Below are positions 1 to 8,059 of a stretch of 64,000 nt of DNA, piece after piece. Every line of letters starts with the position of its first letter. Position 1 is the stretch's first letter. The notes beneath the pieces were generated by a model. That model ran no database searches, was not told where the DNA came from, and worked only from the letters and a program-made list of their open reading frames with translations. This DNA is from an uncultured Lachnospiraceae bacterium (GTDB lineage Bacteria; Bacillota; Clostridia; Lachnospirales; Lachnospiraceae). Location: NCBI GenBank assembly GCA_910589075.1, contig CAJUSK010000025.1:1-64000 (forward strand), given 5' to 3'. The position numbers were made by a program, and so were the translations under genes.

Positions 1-1
1 A

Positions 2-103
2 ATAGCGGAACTGGAAGCAAGCATCCTGCGCTTTATTGAACAATATAATCTTACGGCACATCCATTTAAGTGGACATATGCCGGTATACCATTAGCAATT
101 TAA
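2..103 (+). pseudogene. C-terminal end of an IS630-type transposase (5' end outside window)
   Basis: An open frame enters from the left edge and ends at TAA 101-103. The last 33 residues include FIEQYNLTAHPFKWTYAG, the type of ending seen in IS630-family DDE transposases. The catalytic residues would lie upstream of the window, so I cannot tell whether the transposase is intact. A MITE-like palindrome begins 25 bp downstream. The family call rests only on this short tail. Confidence 0.65.
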
Positions 104-128
104 TCACTGATATTTAAGCAATGCTGTA

Positions 129-293
129 CTAGTGTACTGACACATTTACATTTCGCCAAATGACTTGCCTGAATTTCCATCTGCTGCGTTGTTGTCGGTC
201 AACGATGCCACTGCATCGCCTCCCTCCGCCGCCTTGCAGACTGAAAATTCATTCTGCGTCATTTGGCTGAAAGTAAATGTGTCAGTACACTAG
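129..293. repeat. 165-bp MITE-like palindromic element, copy 1
   Basis: The element begins CTAGTGTACTGACAC and ends with the exact reverse complement, giving 21-bp perfect terminal inverted repeats. The arms stay partly complementary inward (CCAAATGAC / GTCATTTGG) and the middle holds a CGATGC-cact-GCATCG hairpin. A second 165-bp copy lies at 47976-48140 in inverted orientation with only a handful of differences. A TA sits just inside each end (cTAg), compatible with the TA duplication of IS630/Tc1-type transposition. It has no coding capacity. Confidence 0.85.
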
Positions 294-336
294 AAGGAAA
301 AAACAAAATTTTACAAATGAAGTGTACATGGAATTT

Positions 337-450
337 CAAGGGAGGATGATAAAATGGGAAAACATTAGTGGTATCATTTACTGAAACCGAAGAACAAATA
401 CTTCAACAGACAAAACTCTGCAATCGCTTAACGGCTCTATCAATCAAAGG
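337..450 (+). pseudogene. Possible frameshifted gene remnant
   Basis: A good ribosome binding site (GGGAGGATG) precedes ATG 353, but the frame stops after four codons. One extra A in the GGGAAAACATT run would join that start to the downstream frame and give a peptide beginning MGKTLVVSFTETEEQIL. The remnant runs out where the convergent acetyltransferase gene ends. I recognise no family, and it may be chance. Confidence 0.25.
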
Positions 451-454
451 AAAT

Positions 455-907
455 CTATTTATGAATATACATTCTGGCCATATCTGGTTCATCATCTCCC
501 TGAACCATGCACAAAAATTCCCAGCCATATCTTTCATAAAAGCCCGTATGATCAGTAACTAAATAGACGGGTGTTACACCTTTGGATTTTAAATCTTCAA
601 CAACCATAGTAAGTAGGTGTCCTGCGATTCCTTTACACCGGTATACCTCTTCTGTGTATACTGCACAGATATTAGGGGTAAGATCTTTTCTATCGTGGAA
701 ATCATTTTCGATTACGCCTAATCCCCCTATAATTCTGTTTCCGTCTAAGCAAAGATACCATCCATATTCAGTTTCATTATTAAGATAAGATTCCATACAT
801 TCAAGATAAGCTTCCTGTGAGATTCCCCATTTAGAGTGAAACCATTCGGCTGCTCTCTTCTTTAATTGTTGTCTTTGTCTTAATGTGATATATGTATAAT
901 CGTTCAT
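455..907 (-). CDS. GNAT family N-acetyltransferase
   Basis: This 150-residue protein has the size of a single GNAT domain, which moves an acetyl group from acetyl-CoA to an amine. The acetyl-CoA loop is visible as R90-C-K-G-I-A-G-H97, preceded by the beta-4 strand (NICAVYTEEVYR). GFYERYGWEF at 122-131 matches the usual GNAT C-terminal motif. The start is supported by AAGGAG a few bases upstream on the minus strand. It is monocistronic, between a MITE-like repeat and a divergent LRR gene. The substrate cannot be deduced. Confidence 0.85.
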   Translation of the reverse strand: MNDYTYITLRQRQQLKKRAAEWFHSKWGISQEAYLECMESYLNNETEYGWYLCLDGNRIIGGLGVIENDFHDRKDLTPNICAVYTEEVYRCKGIAGHLLTMVVEDLKSKGVTPVYLVTDHTGFYERYGWEFLCMVQGDDEPDMARMYIHK

Positions 908-1075
908 GGTTTCTCCTTCTTGGATTTCTGTTTCTACAGTTGATTATAAAATCTTTTTCTGCCACTTACAATGTATATTTATAAGTACTTCTTAACAGGT
1001 ACATAAAGCTCAAACGGGGATAATAAAATTGTGGGAAGACAGGATGCTGATAAAATTGAACCCTGTAAATTTAAG

Positions 1076-1104
1076 TTGTTTTTATCAGGTTGTAATGCTA
1101 TGAT
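1076..1104 (+). promoter_or_regulatory. Putative sigma-A promoter of the LRR gene
   Basis: TTGTTT (1076-1081) and TATGAT (1099-1104) are separated by 17 bp, about 65 bp before the start codon at 1170. Both boxes are imperfect. I see nothing else in the 262 bp between the acetyltransferase and this gene. Confidence 0.4.
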
Positions 1105-1169
1105 GAATATAGCAAGATGAAATGTAAAGGGATTAGGCAAAATATATGATAACGGGGGAAGCAAAGTAA

Positions 1170-2036
1170 ATGCAAGCATATTATGATGATGGCAGAGGCC
1201 GTTATGGCACAGGCGAAAGCTATGACTATTTTTATAAATATGATGAGGAAGATGTTCCTATCCAGACATCGGATGACGGACTTTGGACCTACGCATTGCC
1301 AGGGGATGGGGAAGAAGTGGAACTATTGCGTTATAATGGAAATGCGATCCATGTGGAGGTCCCTTCCATGGTTGACGGCAGGAAAGTGACTGCTCTGGAC
1401 TCTACATTCGACGGATTTTATGAGCTGAAAAGCGCTGTTGTCCCTGAAGGCGTAACTTCCATAGAGGGTGCTTTTTATGGCTGTGAGGGTCTGGAGCAGG
1501 TGATATTGCCGGATTCTCTGCTGTATATGCCGTATGGGCTGAATAGTTGTTATTCTCTGCAGGAAGTCCGGATTCCACCCCATGTGAAGGATGTTTCCAA
1601 TGCATTTATGGGAACGGGGCTGCGTCATATTGCGTTTCCTGAAGGAACAGAGGATATAAGCGGGGCTTTTGCGGCATCGGAATGCCTGCTCTCTGCTTAT
1701 ATTCCGGCCAGTGTACGGACGATGTATGAGGCCTTTGCAGACTGTGAAACGCTTACCCGGGTGATTCTCGCAGATGGAATTACGGAGATCGGGGATTATG
1801 CTTTTTCAGACTGCACTGCCCTGAAGGAACTGACCATTCCGGAGAGTGTTGTAAAATTTGGAAAAAAATCTGTAGGGATCATGGAAATCCGGGAATATGT
1901 GGACAAACGCAAAACAGGGTATCGTATAAAAGGGTATCAGAATGTGCCGGGCTTTTGTATCCGGGGTGTTGCCGGTTCCGGTGCGCAGGCCTATGCGGAG
2001 CAGCAGGGGATTTTGTTTGTGCCGCTGGACAAATAA
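1170..2036 (+). CDS. BspA-type leucine-rich repeat protein
   Basis: The 288 residues hold about six LRR_5 (BspA-like) repeats between roughly residues 60 and 215, with phrases such as VVPEGVTSIEGAFYGC and TRVILADGITEIGDYAFSDC. The last 30 residues (IRGVAGSGAQAYAEQQGI) match the closing turn often seen after such repeats in Clostridia. No signal peptide or anchor is visible, and the acidic, Tyr-rich N-terminus is unusual, so it may be cytoplasmic. The start follows GGGGGA with normal spacing. The TfoX_N gene begins 25 bp later and may be co-transcribed. A binding or scaffold role is all that can be inferred. Confidence 0.8.
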   Translation: MQAYYDDGRGRYGTGESYDYFYKYDEEDVPIQTSDDGLWTYALPGDGEEVELLRYNGNAIHVEVPSMVDGRKVTALDSTFDGFYELKSAVVPEGVTSIEGAFYGCEGLEQVILPDSLLYMPYGLNSCYSLQEVRIPPHVKDVSNAFMGTGLRHIAFPEGTEDISGAFAASECLLSAYIPASVRTMYEAFADCETLTRVILADGITEIGDYAFSDCTALKELTIPESVVKFGKKSVGIMEIREYVDKRKTGYRIKGYQNVPGFCIRGVAGSGAQAYAEQQGILFVPLDK

Positions 2037-2061
2037 GAAATATGGGGGAAAACAGGAGAAC

Positions 2062-2409
2062 ATGACAAATCAGAAAGAACTTGCGTCCTATATTATGGAT
2101 CAGCTTGCGGAACTGGGACAGGTACGCAATATTCCCATGATGGGCGGATATGTATTTTATTATAAGGAAAAGGTATTTGGCGGAATTTATGAGAGCGGAT
2201 TTATGGTAAAAGATACGAAAGCCGGCAGGGCATATATGCCTGACAGTGAAGCGGCGGCGCCCTACAAAGGGGCCAGACCCATGCTGTCGGTGACTATACT
2301 GGATGACAGAAAGAAACTGCAGGAGATGGTCGTGGATATGGAACAGGAATTGCCTGCGCCAAAGCCCAAAAAGCAGAAGAAAAAAGCAGGAGAGGACACA
2401 GTGGTATGA
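2062..2409 (+). CDS. TfoX N-terminal domain protein
   Basis: This 115-residue protein carries a TfoX_N-like domain in its first 90 residues, recognisable from MMGGYVFYYKEKVFGGIYES and the later ARPMLSV segment. The last 20 residues are Lys-rich (PKPKKQKKKAG). The domain is named for competence regulators, but small stand-alone versions are widespread and of unknown function. The start at 2062 follows CAGGAGAAC; an upstream in-frame ATG at 1942 lies inside the LRR gene and is unlikely. The stop overlaps the next start (ATGA at 2406), implying translational coupling to the nucleotidyltransferase. Confidence 0.75.
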   Translation: MTNQKELASYIMDQLAELGQVRNIPMMGGYVFYYKEKVFGGIYESGFMVKDTKAGRAYMPDSEAAAPYKGARPMLSVTILDDRKKLQEMVVDMEQELPAPKPKKQKKKAGEDTVV

Positions 2410-3455
2410 AGAATGGCCCGGTAAAAGGACAGAGCCTCTTTTCGTCCCTCCTGGAACAGACAGAATACGATTTTTTGCGAACGGATGTGCACCTGGGCAG
2501 ACATGTGATTCTTCTGGGGCTGGCAGGAAGTTATTCCTATGGAACGGAAAATGAAAACAGTGATATAGACATACGGGGTGTGACGCTGAACCGGAAATCA
2601 GATTTAATCGGCCTGACCACATTTGAGCAGTATGTGGATGATCATACGGACACGACGGTATATGCCTTTCGAAAAATGATCACGCTGCTTTTAAACTGCA
2701 ATCCCAATACGCTGGAGCTGCTGGGGCTGAATGAGGAGCATTATCTGTACCTGAATGATTTCGGAAGAGAACTGTTGAACAATACGGGACTGTTTTTATC
2801 CAAACGGGCGATTCAGTCATTTGGGGGCTATGCGGATGCACAGCTCAGACGGCTGCAGAATGCATTGGCGCGGGATTCCTATCCGCAGAGGGAAAAAGAA
2901 CAGCATATTTTTAACTCAGTGAAAAACGCCATGTATGATTTTGGGCGGCGGTATGAAAAATTTGAACATGGTGCAATTCGTATCTATACAGATCGAGCGG
3001 TCAATCCCCTGTTTGAAACGGAGCTGTTTGTGGATACTACGTTGTCACATTATCCCCTACGCGATTATAAGAATATCTGGAATGAGATGCACAACATTGT
3101 ACGGGATTACGATAAAATCGGAAAAAGGAACCGGAAAAAAGACGACAATCATCTGAACAAACACGCAATGCATCTGGTTCGTCTGTTTATGATGGCGATT
3201 GATATTCTGGAAAAGGGAGAAGTCAATACGTACCGGTATCAGGAGCATGATCTGCTCCTTCGCATTCGCCGGGGCGAATATCGGAAAGCGGACGGAACTT
3301 TCAGGGATGAATTTTATGAGATCGTCAACAGCTATGAGAAAAAGCTGGAAGCGGCGGCGGCCTGGACAGACTTGCCGGACGAGCCCGATATGGACAGGGT
3401 ACAGGACTATGTGATGGATGTAAATGCGAGGGTGGTCAGAGATGAAATATGGTGA
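2406..3455 (+). CDS. RlaP-type predicted nucleotidyltransferase (PF10127-like)
   Basis: The 349-residue protein has the polymerase-beta nucleotidyltransferase signature GLAGSYSYGTENENSDIDIR around residues 38-57. G41-S42 forms the nucleotide-binding turn and D53/D55 are the first two metal ligands. The rest is helical and matches the long RlaP/YcgL-type family, some members of which are linked to RNA repair. The start overlaps the TfoX_N stop and the end overlaps the second nucleotidyltransferase by 14 bp, so the three form one operon. No RtcB ligase or other RNA repair gene is nearby. The substrate is unknown. Confidence 0.8.
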   Translation: MKNGPVKGQSLFSSLLEQTEYDFLRTDVHLGRHVILLGLAGSYSYGTENENSDIDIRGVTLNRKSDLIGLTTFEQYVDDHTDTTVYAFRKMITLLLNCNPNTLELLGLNEEHYLYLNDFGRELLNNTGLFLSKRAIQSFGGYADAQLRRLQNALARDSYPQREKEQHIFNSVKNAMYDFGRRYEKFEHGAIRIYTDRAVNPLFETELFVDTTLSHYPLRDYKNIWNEMHNIVRDYDKIGKRNRKKDDNHLNKHAMHLVRLFMMAIDILEKGEVNTYRYQEHDLLLRIRRGEYRKADGTFRDEFYEIVNSYEKKLEAAAAWTDLPDEPDMDRVQDYVMDVNARVVRDEIW

Positions 3456-4302
3456 TTTTGACGGCTCTGCCGAAGAACTGATTTGCAGCAGGCTGCAGGA
3501 AATTGAGGAAAAAGAGCAGGTGAAAATTCTCTATGCTGTGGAATCCGGCAGTCGGGCCTGGGGATTTGCCTCACCGGACAGTGACTATGATGTGCGGTTT
3601 ATTTATGTCAGGCCTGTGAAACACTACCTGCAACTACAGGAGAGCAGAGATTTTATAGAGTGGGAGTTGAATGAAACACTGGATATCAACGGATGGGATC
3701 TGGCAAAAGCGCTGCGCTGTTTCCATAAATCCAACGCCACCCTGTTTGAATGGGCCAATTCTCCGATTGTTTACAGGGATACTCCCGCCTGGGGACGGAT
3801 CTGGCGGGCAGCGCAGCCGTATTTTTCCTGCAAAGCGGCTCTGTATCATTATTATGGCACGGCGCGTAAGAATTATGAGACCTGTCTGAGGGGTGAACTG
3901 GTAAAATATAAAAAGTATTTTTATGTGCTGCGTCCTGTTCTGGCCTGTAAATGGATTGAGCAGCGTGCCTGTCCGCCGCCGGTGCTGTTTGAAGAACTGG
4001 CAGAAGCAGTACTGGATATGGAAATGAGACCGGCAGTTGATAATCTTCTGGAAATAAAACAGCAAATGACCGAAGCCGGACAGGGACAGCCTGTGTCTGT
4101 GCTTCATGACTATCTGGAAGCGCAGATCCGGCATTTTAAAGCAACGGCAGAACGAATGCACGATGACAGAAATTCTGACTGGATGGCGTTAAACCGGGTA
4201 TTTATGGAAATACTGGGAAGTGATACGGATGAACCGATTGCCTGCAACCATGAACGTTTGCCTGAAAGAGACAGAATAACGCCATTTCCTAAATTTTCAT
4301 AA
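3442..4302 (+). CDS. Second RlaP-type nucleotidyltransferase
   Basis: This 286-residue paralogue has AVESGSRAWGFASPDSDYDV at residues 32-51, with G36-S37 and metal-binding D48/D50. It fits the compact YcgL/RlaP form better than its upstream neighbour does. ATG 3442 is preferred to an in-frame ATG at 3424 because GGTGGTCAGAG lies at the right distance. It overlaps the previous gene by 14 bp. Two divergent copies side by side suggest either two substrates or a heteromeric enzyme, which is inference. The family identification is firm but the reaction is not. Confidence 0.82.
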   Translation: MKYGDFDGSAEELICSRLQEIEEKEQVKILYAVESGSRAWGFASPDSDYDVRFIYVRPVKHYLQLQESRDFIEWELNETLDINGWDLAKALRCFHKSNATLFEWANSPIVYRDTPAWGRIWRAAQPYFSCKAALYHYYGTARKNYETCLRGELVKYKKYFYVLRPVLACKWIEQRACPPPVLFEELAEAVLDMEMRPAVDNLLEIKQQMTEAGQGQPVSVLHDYLEAQIRHFKATAERMHDDRNSDWMALNRVFMEILGSDTDEPIACNHERLPERDRITPFPKFS

Positions 4303-4466
4303 ACTGAATACAAACTATAAAAGGGTGTGATATAATGTCAACAGACATTTTGGGCGCCCTGAGGGCATGCGCTTGCTGATATCGGGAAGCGATTACAGCA
4401 GAAGCTTTGTGGAGATTTAACAAGTGCTTTGTATATGATAACCCATACATATGCGTAGAAGGAGTG

Positions 4467-4529
4467 ATGACAATTAAGAATATAAGGAGAGAACATCAAT
4501 GGACAATTTACAGAAAATCGTACTTTTAA
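4467..4529 (+). other. Small upstream reading frame overlapping the NYN gene start
   Basis: GAAGGAG followed by ATG 4467 opens a 20-codon frame (MTIKNIRREHQWTIYRKSYF) that contains the ribosome binding site of the NYN gene and ends inside it. Such an arrangement could couple or throttle translation of the next gene. It could also be a chance match in an A/G-rich leader. Confidence 0.3.
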
Positions 4530-5269
4530 TCGACGCGGACAACACCCGGCTGTCAAAGCTGGAAGCCGTGATACAGGAGATTTCCACGCATGGACGGATC
4601 GTAGTGAAGCGGGCGTATGGTAACTGGAAAAAGGATGCGTTGAAACACTGGGAAAACGAACTGAAACGACTGGCCATTAAGGCGGAGCAGCAATTTGATT
4701 ATGTATCCGGAAAAAATGCGACGGATATGGCGCTTGTTATCAGTACACTGGATTTACTGCACAGTAATCTGTATGATGCCTTTGCCATAGTGGCCAGTGA
4801 CAGCGATTATACTCCGCTGGCGATCCGGCTGCATGAATCGGGCGTATATGTCATTGGCGTGGGTGAGAAGAAAACGCCAAAAGCATTCCGGAATGCCTGT
4901 GACGAATTCGTTTTTCTTGAAAATCTGCAAAAAGAAACCGGGGAGAAGCCTTCCGGTAATAAAAACAGATCCAGGGAGAATAATAAAGAAAAAGTTGTGG
5001 ACACGGAAGAAAATGAAGATTCCATGGATGGGTTTGACGAGATCCACAATCTTTTGAAAATTGCTTCCGACAAATATCAGGATGATGATGGATATGTCAA
5101 TGTCAGCTCTGCCGGCACTTTTATCAAAAGAGCGAAACCGGATTTCGATTCCAGAACCTATGGCTTTTTAAAGCTGCCCCAGCTTTTGGAGGCATTTCCT
5201 GACAAATATGAAATCAAACGCTATCCGGGCAAAGGGACGGTGACGATTATAGGGTACAAATGTTTGTAA
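4499..5269 (+). CDS. NYN domain ribonuclease-like protein with C-terminal LOTUS (OST-HTH) domain
   Basis: The first 145 residues form a LabA/DUF88-type NYN domain, a PIN-like fold of metal-dependent RNases. Acidic residues sit where the active site is expected: D12/D14 in LLIDADNTR, D76 in NATDMAL, and D101/D103 in VASDSDY. A charged linker at about 148-172 leads to an OST-HTH/LOTUS domain at roughly 175-255, a fold that binds RNA. The 256-residue length is normal for this pairing. AAGGAGAG lies upstream of ATG 4499. It probably cleaves or binds RNA; the target is unknown. It is downstream of two RNA-repair-like nucleotidyltransferases but separated by about 200 bp. Confidence 0.85.
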   Translation: MDNLQKIVLLIDADNTRLSKLEAVIQEISTHGRIVVKRAYGNWKKDALKHWENELKRLAIKAEQQFDYVSGKNATDMALVISTLDLLHSNLYDAFAIVASDSDYTPLAIRLHESGVYVIGVGEKKTPKAFRNACDEFVFLENLQKETGEKPSGNKNRSRENNKEKVVDTEENEDSMDGFDEIHNLLKIASDKYQDDDGYVNVSSAGTFIKRAKPDFDSRTYGFLKLPQLLEAFPDKYEIKRYPGKGTVTIIGYKCL

Positions 5270-5332
5270 TAGTGTATGTCTGTAATTTGTGATAGAATGT
5301 AGTAAGCCGATTTGAGAGGAGGTATTTGTATT

Positions 5333-5626
5333 ATGAGGTGTTACAGAATAGGGCTTTATGCTGATGTGTATGAGTATGAACCTGGCAAAGGTATGGAGGA
5401 CGGATTTGAACCATATCATAATGTAGTTATGAAAGGATGGATTGTGACAGACAATCTTGTCAAAATAACGAGAGAGGACGGCGTGATGGTATGTCCTTAT
5501 ATCAAACATCGCAGAGGACGTACATTTATCAATGAAGGAGATTATATTATCATTGAAGAGGATGGCAGCAAGCACGCGTGTGGTAAGGATAAGATATTCA
5601 AACGCTATCAGAAGGTAGAGGAATAG
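5333..5626 (+). CDS. Small conserved-looking hypothetical protein
   Basis: This 97-residue soluble protein is unrecognised. It starts MRCYRIGLYADVYEYEPG, with predicted beta strands through the middle and a basic stretch (YIKHRRGRTF) near residue 65. ATG 5333 follows GAGAGGAGG by 12 bases; an upstream TTG in frame lies inside that site and is unlikely. A strong terminator follows 46 bp after the stop, so the gene is probably a single transcription unit. There is no signal peptide or membrane segment. Function unknown. Confidence 0.7.
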   Translation: MRCYRIGLYADVYEYEPGKGMEDGFEPYHNVVMKGWIVTDNLVKITREDGVMVCPYIKHRRGRTFINEGDYIIIEEDGSKHACGKDKIFKRYQKVEE

Positions 5627-5671
5627 AAACCGTTTGGCAGCTCTGCTACTATGAAGGAATTATGGAAGATA

Positions 5672-5737
5672 CCCCCACAGCTTAATTGACCAGGCATTGT
5701 ATGGAATGTCTCAGCCAATATAAGCTGTGGGGGTTTT
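5672..5737 (+). terminator. Rho-independent terminator
   Basis: CCCCCACAGCTTA (5672-5684) pairs perfectly with TAAGCTGTGGGGG (5721-5733), followed by TTTT. The 36-nt loop can fold further (GGCATT...AATGTC). It ends the small hypothetical gene and faces the convergent NucS-like gene. Confidence 0.8.
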
Positions 5738-5741
5738 ATGC

Positions 5742-5778
5742 ATGACAGCAGATGGTTTGCAAAGGCTGCGTTTTCATG
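5742..5778. repeat. Degenerate third copy of the 37-bp hairpin repeat
   Basis: ATGACAGCAGATGGTTTGCA begins a 37-bp stretch matching the repeat at 23479-23515 at about 26 of 37 positions. Like that copy it follows the terminator tract TTTTATGC directly and lies between convergent gene ends. It no longer forms a good hairpin, so this may be coincidence. Confidence 0.35.
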
Positions 5779-5789
5779 TGTCCCACAGT

Positions 5790-7430
5790 TTATAACTGGA
5801 ATATGGTTCCCAAATCGTGGGGACTGATTTCCTGTATAATCCGGGTAACCAGCGTCCGGTTGGACTCCACATATTTCATAAAGAGATCCTCGGGCTGACA
5901 GGGGGCACATATTTTCCATTTATCATCTCTGAGCATATGGAATACAAATACATCTTTGCTCATATCCACGCGGAAAGAACGATACATGAGACCCAGTGCT
6001 TCCAGAATATCATTGTCCCGCTCTTCTTTTCCGCCCCATATGACAGGCAGCAGGAGTTCCTCCATGCTTCCGTGATAGTAGGTATGCAGTATCTGTTGAA
6101 AGGTCATGGCAGAACCGCAGTCCTGTAATGCGCCGAAGTACAGACGGACCGGTTGCGGATTTTTGATGAGAATCTGGTAACAGGGCAGATAGGAAGCGCC
6201 ATTTTCCTTTGTCATGGCATAATAAATGGTTAAAATGCCAGTACAGGGATTGAAGATATGCAGTTCTGCTTCCGCTTCCGGAAAATCTGCCTGGATTTCT
6301 GCAAGTATCCTTTGCATATGGCTCTGCCAGGGCGGATTTTCTGCCAGTATGGTATGTAGGTTCTCGTGCAACGTTTTGATTTGGGCCGTATTGTTCATGG
6401 AGATAGTACATGTGAGTCCTTGACCGGATTCACCGTTGCTGCCGGCCAGTTCATGATAAATCTCCGCATCGCTGAGCAGGCTGTTCCGTTTGAAGCTGCC
6501 ATAGCGGAGCAGGGTATATTCCTGGCAGTTTTCTGCTTCCATGAATGCGGCAAATTTGGACGGATACCCAATTTCGTAAAAATCACGTTCCGGGATGGGG
6601 TCAATGCTTTCTATGCTTTCATGCAGATAACACAGTGCCTCTTCTTCTTCCATGGAGGGCAATATTTCCAGGGCTTCGGAAAATGCATCGGCGTCTGTTT
6701 GTAATATGTGCATGCAGGCATCTCTGGACAATATCTGCCATGCGGAATATATCATATATTCGTATACCGGAAATTCCGGAAGGGGCGATAATTCCGATTC
6801 ATCCACACCTGCCATTTCGGCCACCTGCATTCGGAACGCCGTCTGCCGCTCCTGCGGTGTGCAGGGATCCGGCAAATAGAAGGTGACAAGCACAAAATCT
6901 TCCAGCCCCTTATTCGCATATGCCGCCTGAATGGACCGGATGCCCTGTTCCATGGCGGCTTTGTCAGTATACCAGTATACATTGTGCCAGGGCGCGATAA
7001 AGCGGCCTTGTGTGAGTGGCAGAGGGCTGACAGGCAGAGCTGTAAAATCTGTTTCGTCCTGATTGAGTACAATGCGGAAGCCTTCGACAGAAAAGCTGGT
7101 ATCTGCTGTATAGCGTGAAAATGGAAGCAGCAGTTCACCCCAGTCTGTGGATGCAATGATTATAAGCAGCTCGGTATTTTTCACTCCAAAATAGGACTTG
7201 ATGCGTTCGGCATATTTGGTTACTTCATGGAGCGCCTGTCTGGAAGCGGCCTCAGAACGCTTGAGTTCGATCAGGACATGGCGGCCCTGTTCATCTTTTG
7301 CATATAAATCTATAAAGCTGGTGGTACCCTGGCCTGCCGGAATATATTGTTCTTTTTTCAGCAGGGTCAGGCCGGATTTGAGTCTGCCGATATTTTGCGC
7401 AATCATATCTCTGAGCGCCGATTCTTTCAT
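5790..7430 (-). CDS. NucS-like endonuclease-domain protein
   Basis: The N-terminal 120 residues of this 546-residue protein resemble the DUF91/NucS nuclease domain. D41 lies in SFIDLYAKD and E55-x-K57 in VLIELKRSE, followed by ALHEVTKYAERI, which is the expected active-site order for a PD-(D/E)XK-type enzyme. The remaining ~400 residues match nothing I recognise. Start 7430 is chosen because AAGGAG sits 6 bases upstream; the longer frame from 7454 would put that site inside the coding region. The gene follows the ACT-domain gene by 10 bp and is probably co-transcribed. DNA repair or single-strand DNA cleavage is plausible. Confidence 0.72.
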   Translation of the reverse strand: MKESALRDMIAQNIGRLKSGLTLLKKEQYIPAGQGTTSFIDLYAKDEQGRHVLIELKRSEAASRQALHEVTKYAERIKSYFGVKNTELLIIIASTDWGELLLPFSRYTADTSFSVEGFRIVLNQDETDFTALPVSPLPLTQGRFIAPWHNVYWYTDKAAMEQGIRSIQAAYANKGLEDFVLVTFYLPDPCTPQERQTAFRMQVAEMAGVDESELSPLPEFPVYEYMIYSAWQILSRDACMHILQTDADAFSEALEILPSMEEEEALCYLHESIESIDPIPERDFYEIGYPSKFAAFMEAENCQEYTLLRYGSFKRNSLLSDAEIYHELAGSNGESGQGLTCTISMNNTAQIKTLHENLHTILAENPPWQSHMQRILAEIQADFPEAEAELHIFNPCTGILTIYYAMTKENGASYLPCYQILIKNPQPVRLYFGALQDCGSAMTFQQILHTYYHGSMEELLLPVIWGGKEERDNDILEALGLMYRSFRVDMSKDVFVFHMLRDDKWKICAPCQPEDLFMKYVESNRTLVTRIIQEISPHDLGTIFQL

Positions 7431-7440
7431 GATATTCTCC

Positions 7441-7845
7441 TTATTGTACGGCAAACCCCTTTGTTTTCAGATGGTTTTCCACTTCGAAGATATCTTCTGT
7501 GTGAAGGATGATAACAGGCATGCCGGTTTCTCTGTTAAAGCACAGGTAGGTATAGTCTACATTGATATTACCATCAAGCAGTTCCTGTAAAAGGTGATTG
7601 AGGCTGCCCACTTTATCTGCCATTTCCACACCGATGATAGAAGTGGATTTGCACAGATAATGATTGGCCTGTAATACCCGGAGGGCTTTTTCCGTATCGG
7701 AAACAATCATACGGACTACGCCATATTCGGTGCTGTTGTTTGTGACGGAACCCAGAATGTTAATATCTTCCTGCATCAGGATGGTTGTAATGTCCCGAAA
7801 GGTTCCTTTTTTATTTTCTGCATAAATAGATACTTGTTTTAACAT
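7441..7845 (-). CDS. Tandem ACT-domain protein
   Basis: The 134 residues fit two ACT domains (about 1-66 and 70-134). The first begins KQVSIYAENKKGTFRDITTIL and the second contains KVGSLNHLLQELLDGNINVDYTY. ACT domains bind amino acids or other small ligands and usually regulate a partner. No enzyme domain is present. GTGAGGT lies upstream of ATG 7845. It is the first gene of an operon with the NucS-like gene. The ligand is unknown. Confidence 0.8.
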   Translation of the reverse strand: MLKQVSIYAENKKGTFRDITTILMQEDINILGSVTNNSTEYGVVRMIVSDTEKALRVLQANHYLCKSTSIIGVEMADKVGSLNHLLQELLDGNINVDYTYLCFNRETGMPVIILHTEDIFEVENHLKTKGFAVQ

Positions 7846-7931
7846 ATGATTTACCTCACTGATTGATTCTGTTGCCTTTCATGGATGCAGGTTTGTCTGC
7901 TCTTTTTCAGGCTGGTATCATGTCCACCGAC

Positions 7932-7962
7932 ATTATATCATAAAAGAACCTGCTGCCGTCAT
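7932..7962 (-). promoter_or_regulatory. Putative promoter of the ACT gene
   Basis: Read on the minus strand, TATAAT lies at 7937-7932, preceded by ATGACG with a 19-bp spacer. The -10 box is perfect and the -35 box weak. Confidence 0.4.
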
Positions 7963-7978
7963 ATTTTTTTGTACGTGC

Positions 7979-8008
7979 TTGCAAAGGATGTCTCGATTGG
8001 TGTATAAA
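7979..8008 (+). promoter_or_regulatory. Putative promoter of the AEC transporter gene
   Basis: TTGCAA (7979-7984) and TATAAA (8003-8008) are 18 bp apart, about 50 bp before the start codon. With the minus-strand boxes at 7932-7962 it makes this gap a divergent promoter region. Confidence 0.5.
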
Positions 8009-8059
8009 TAGAAAGGTATGGCAGAGGATATAGGGTTAGAAAGACTTGAGAGGTAAACA

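Noticed and set aside
7866..8010. Small gene between the ACT and AEC genes
   Set aside because: A frame of about 41 codons exists but has no ribosome binding site and overlaps the promoter boxes.
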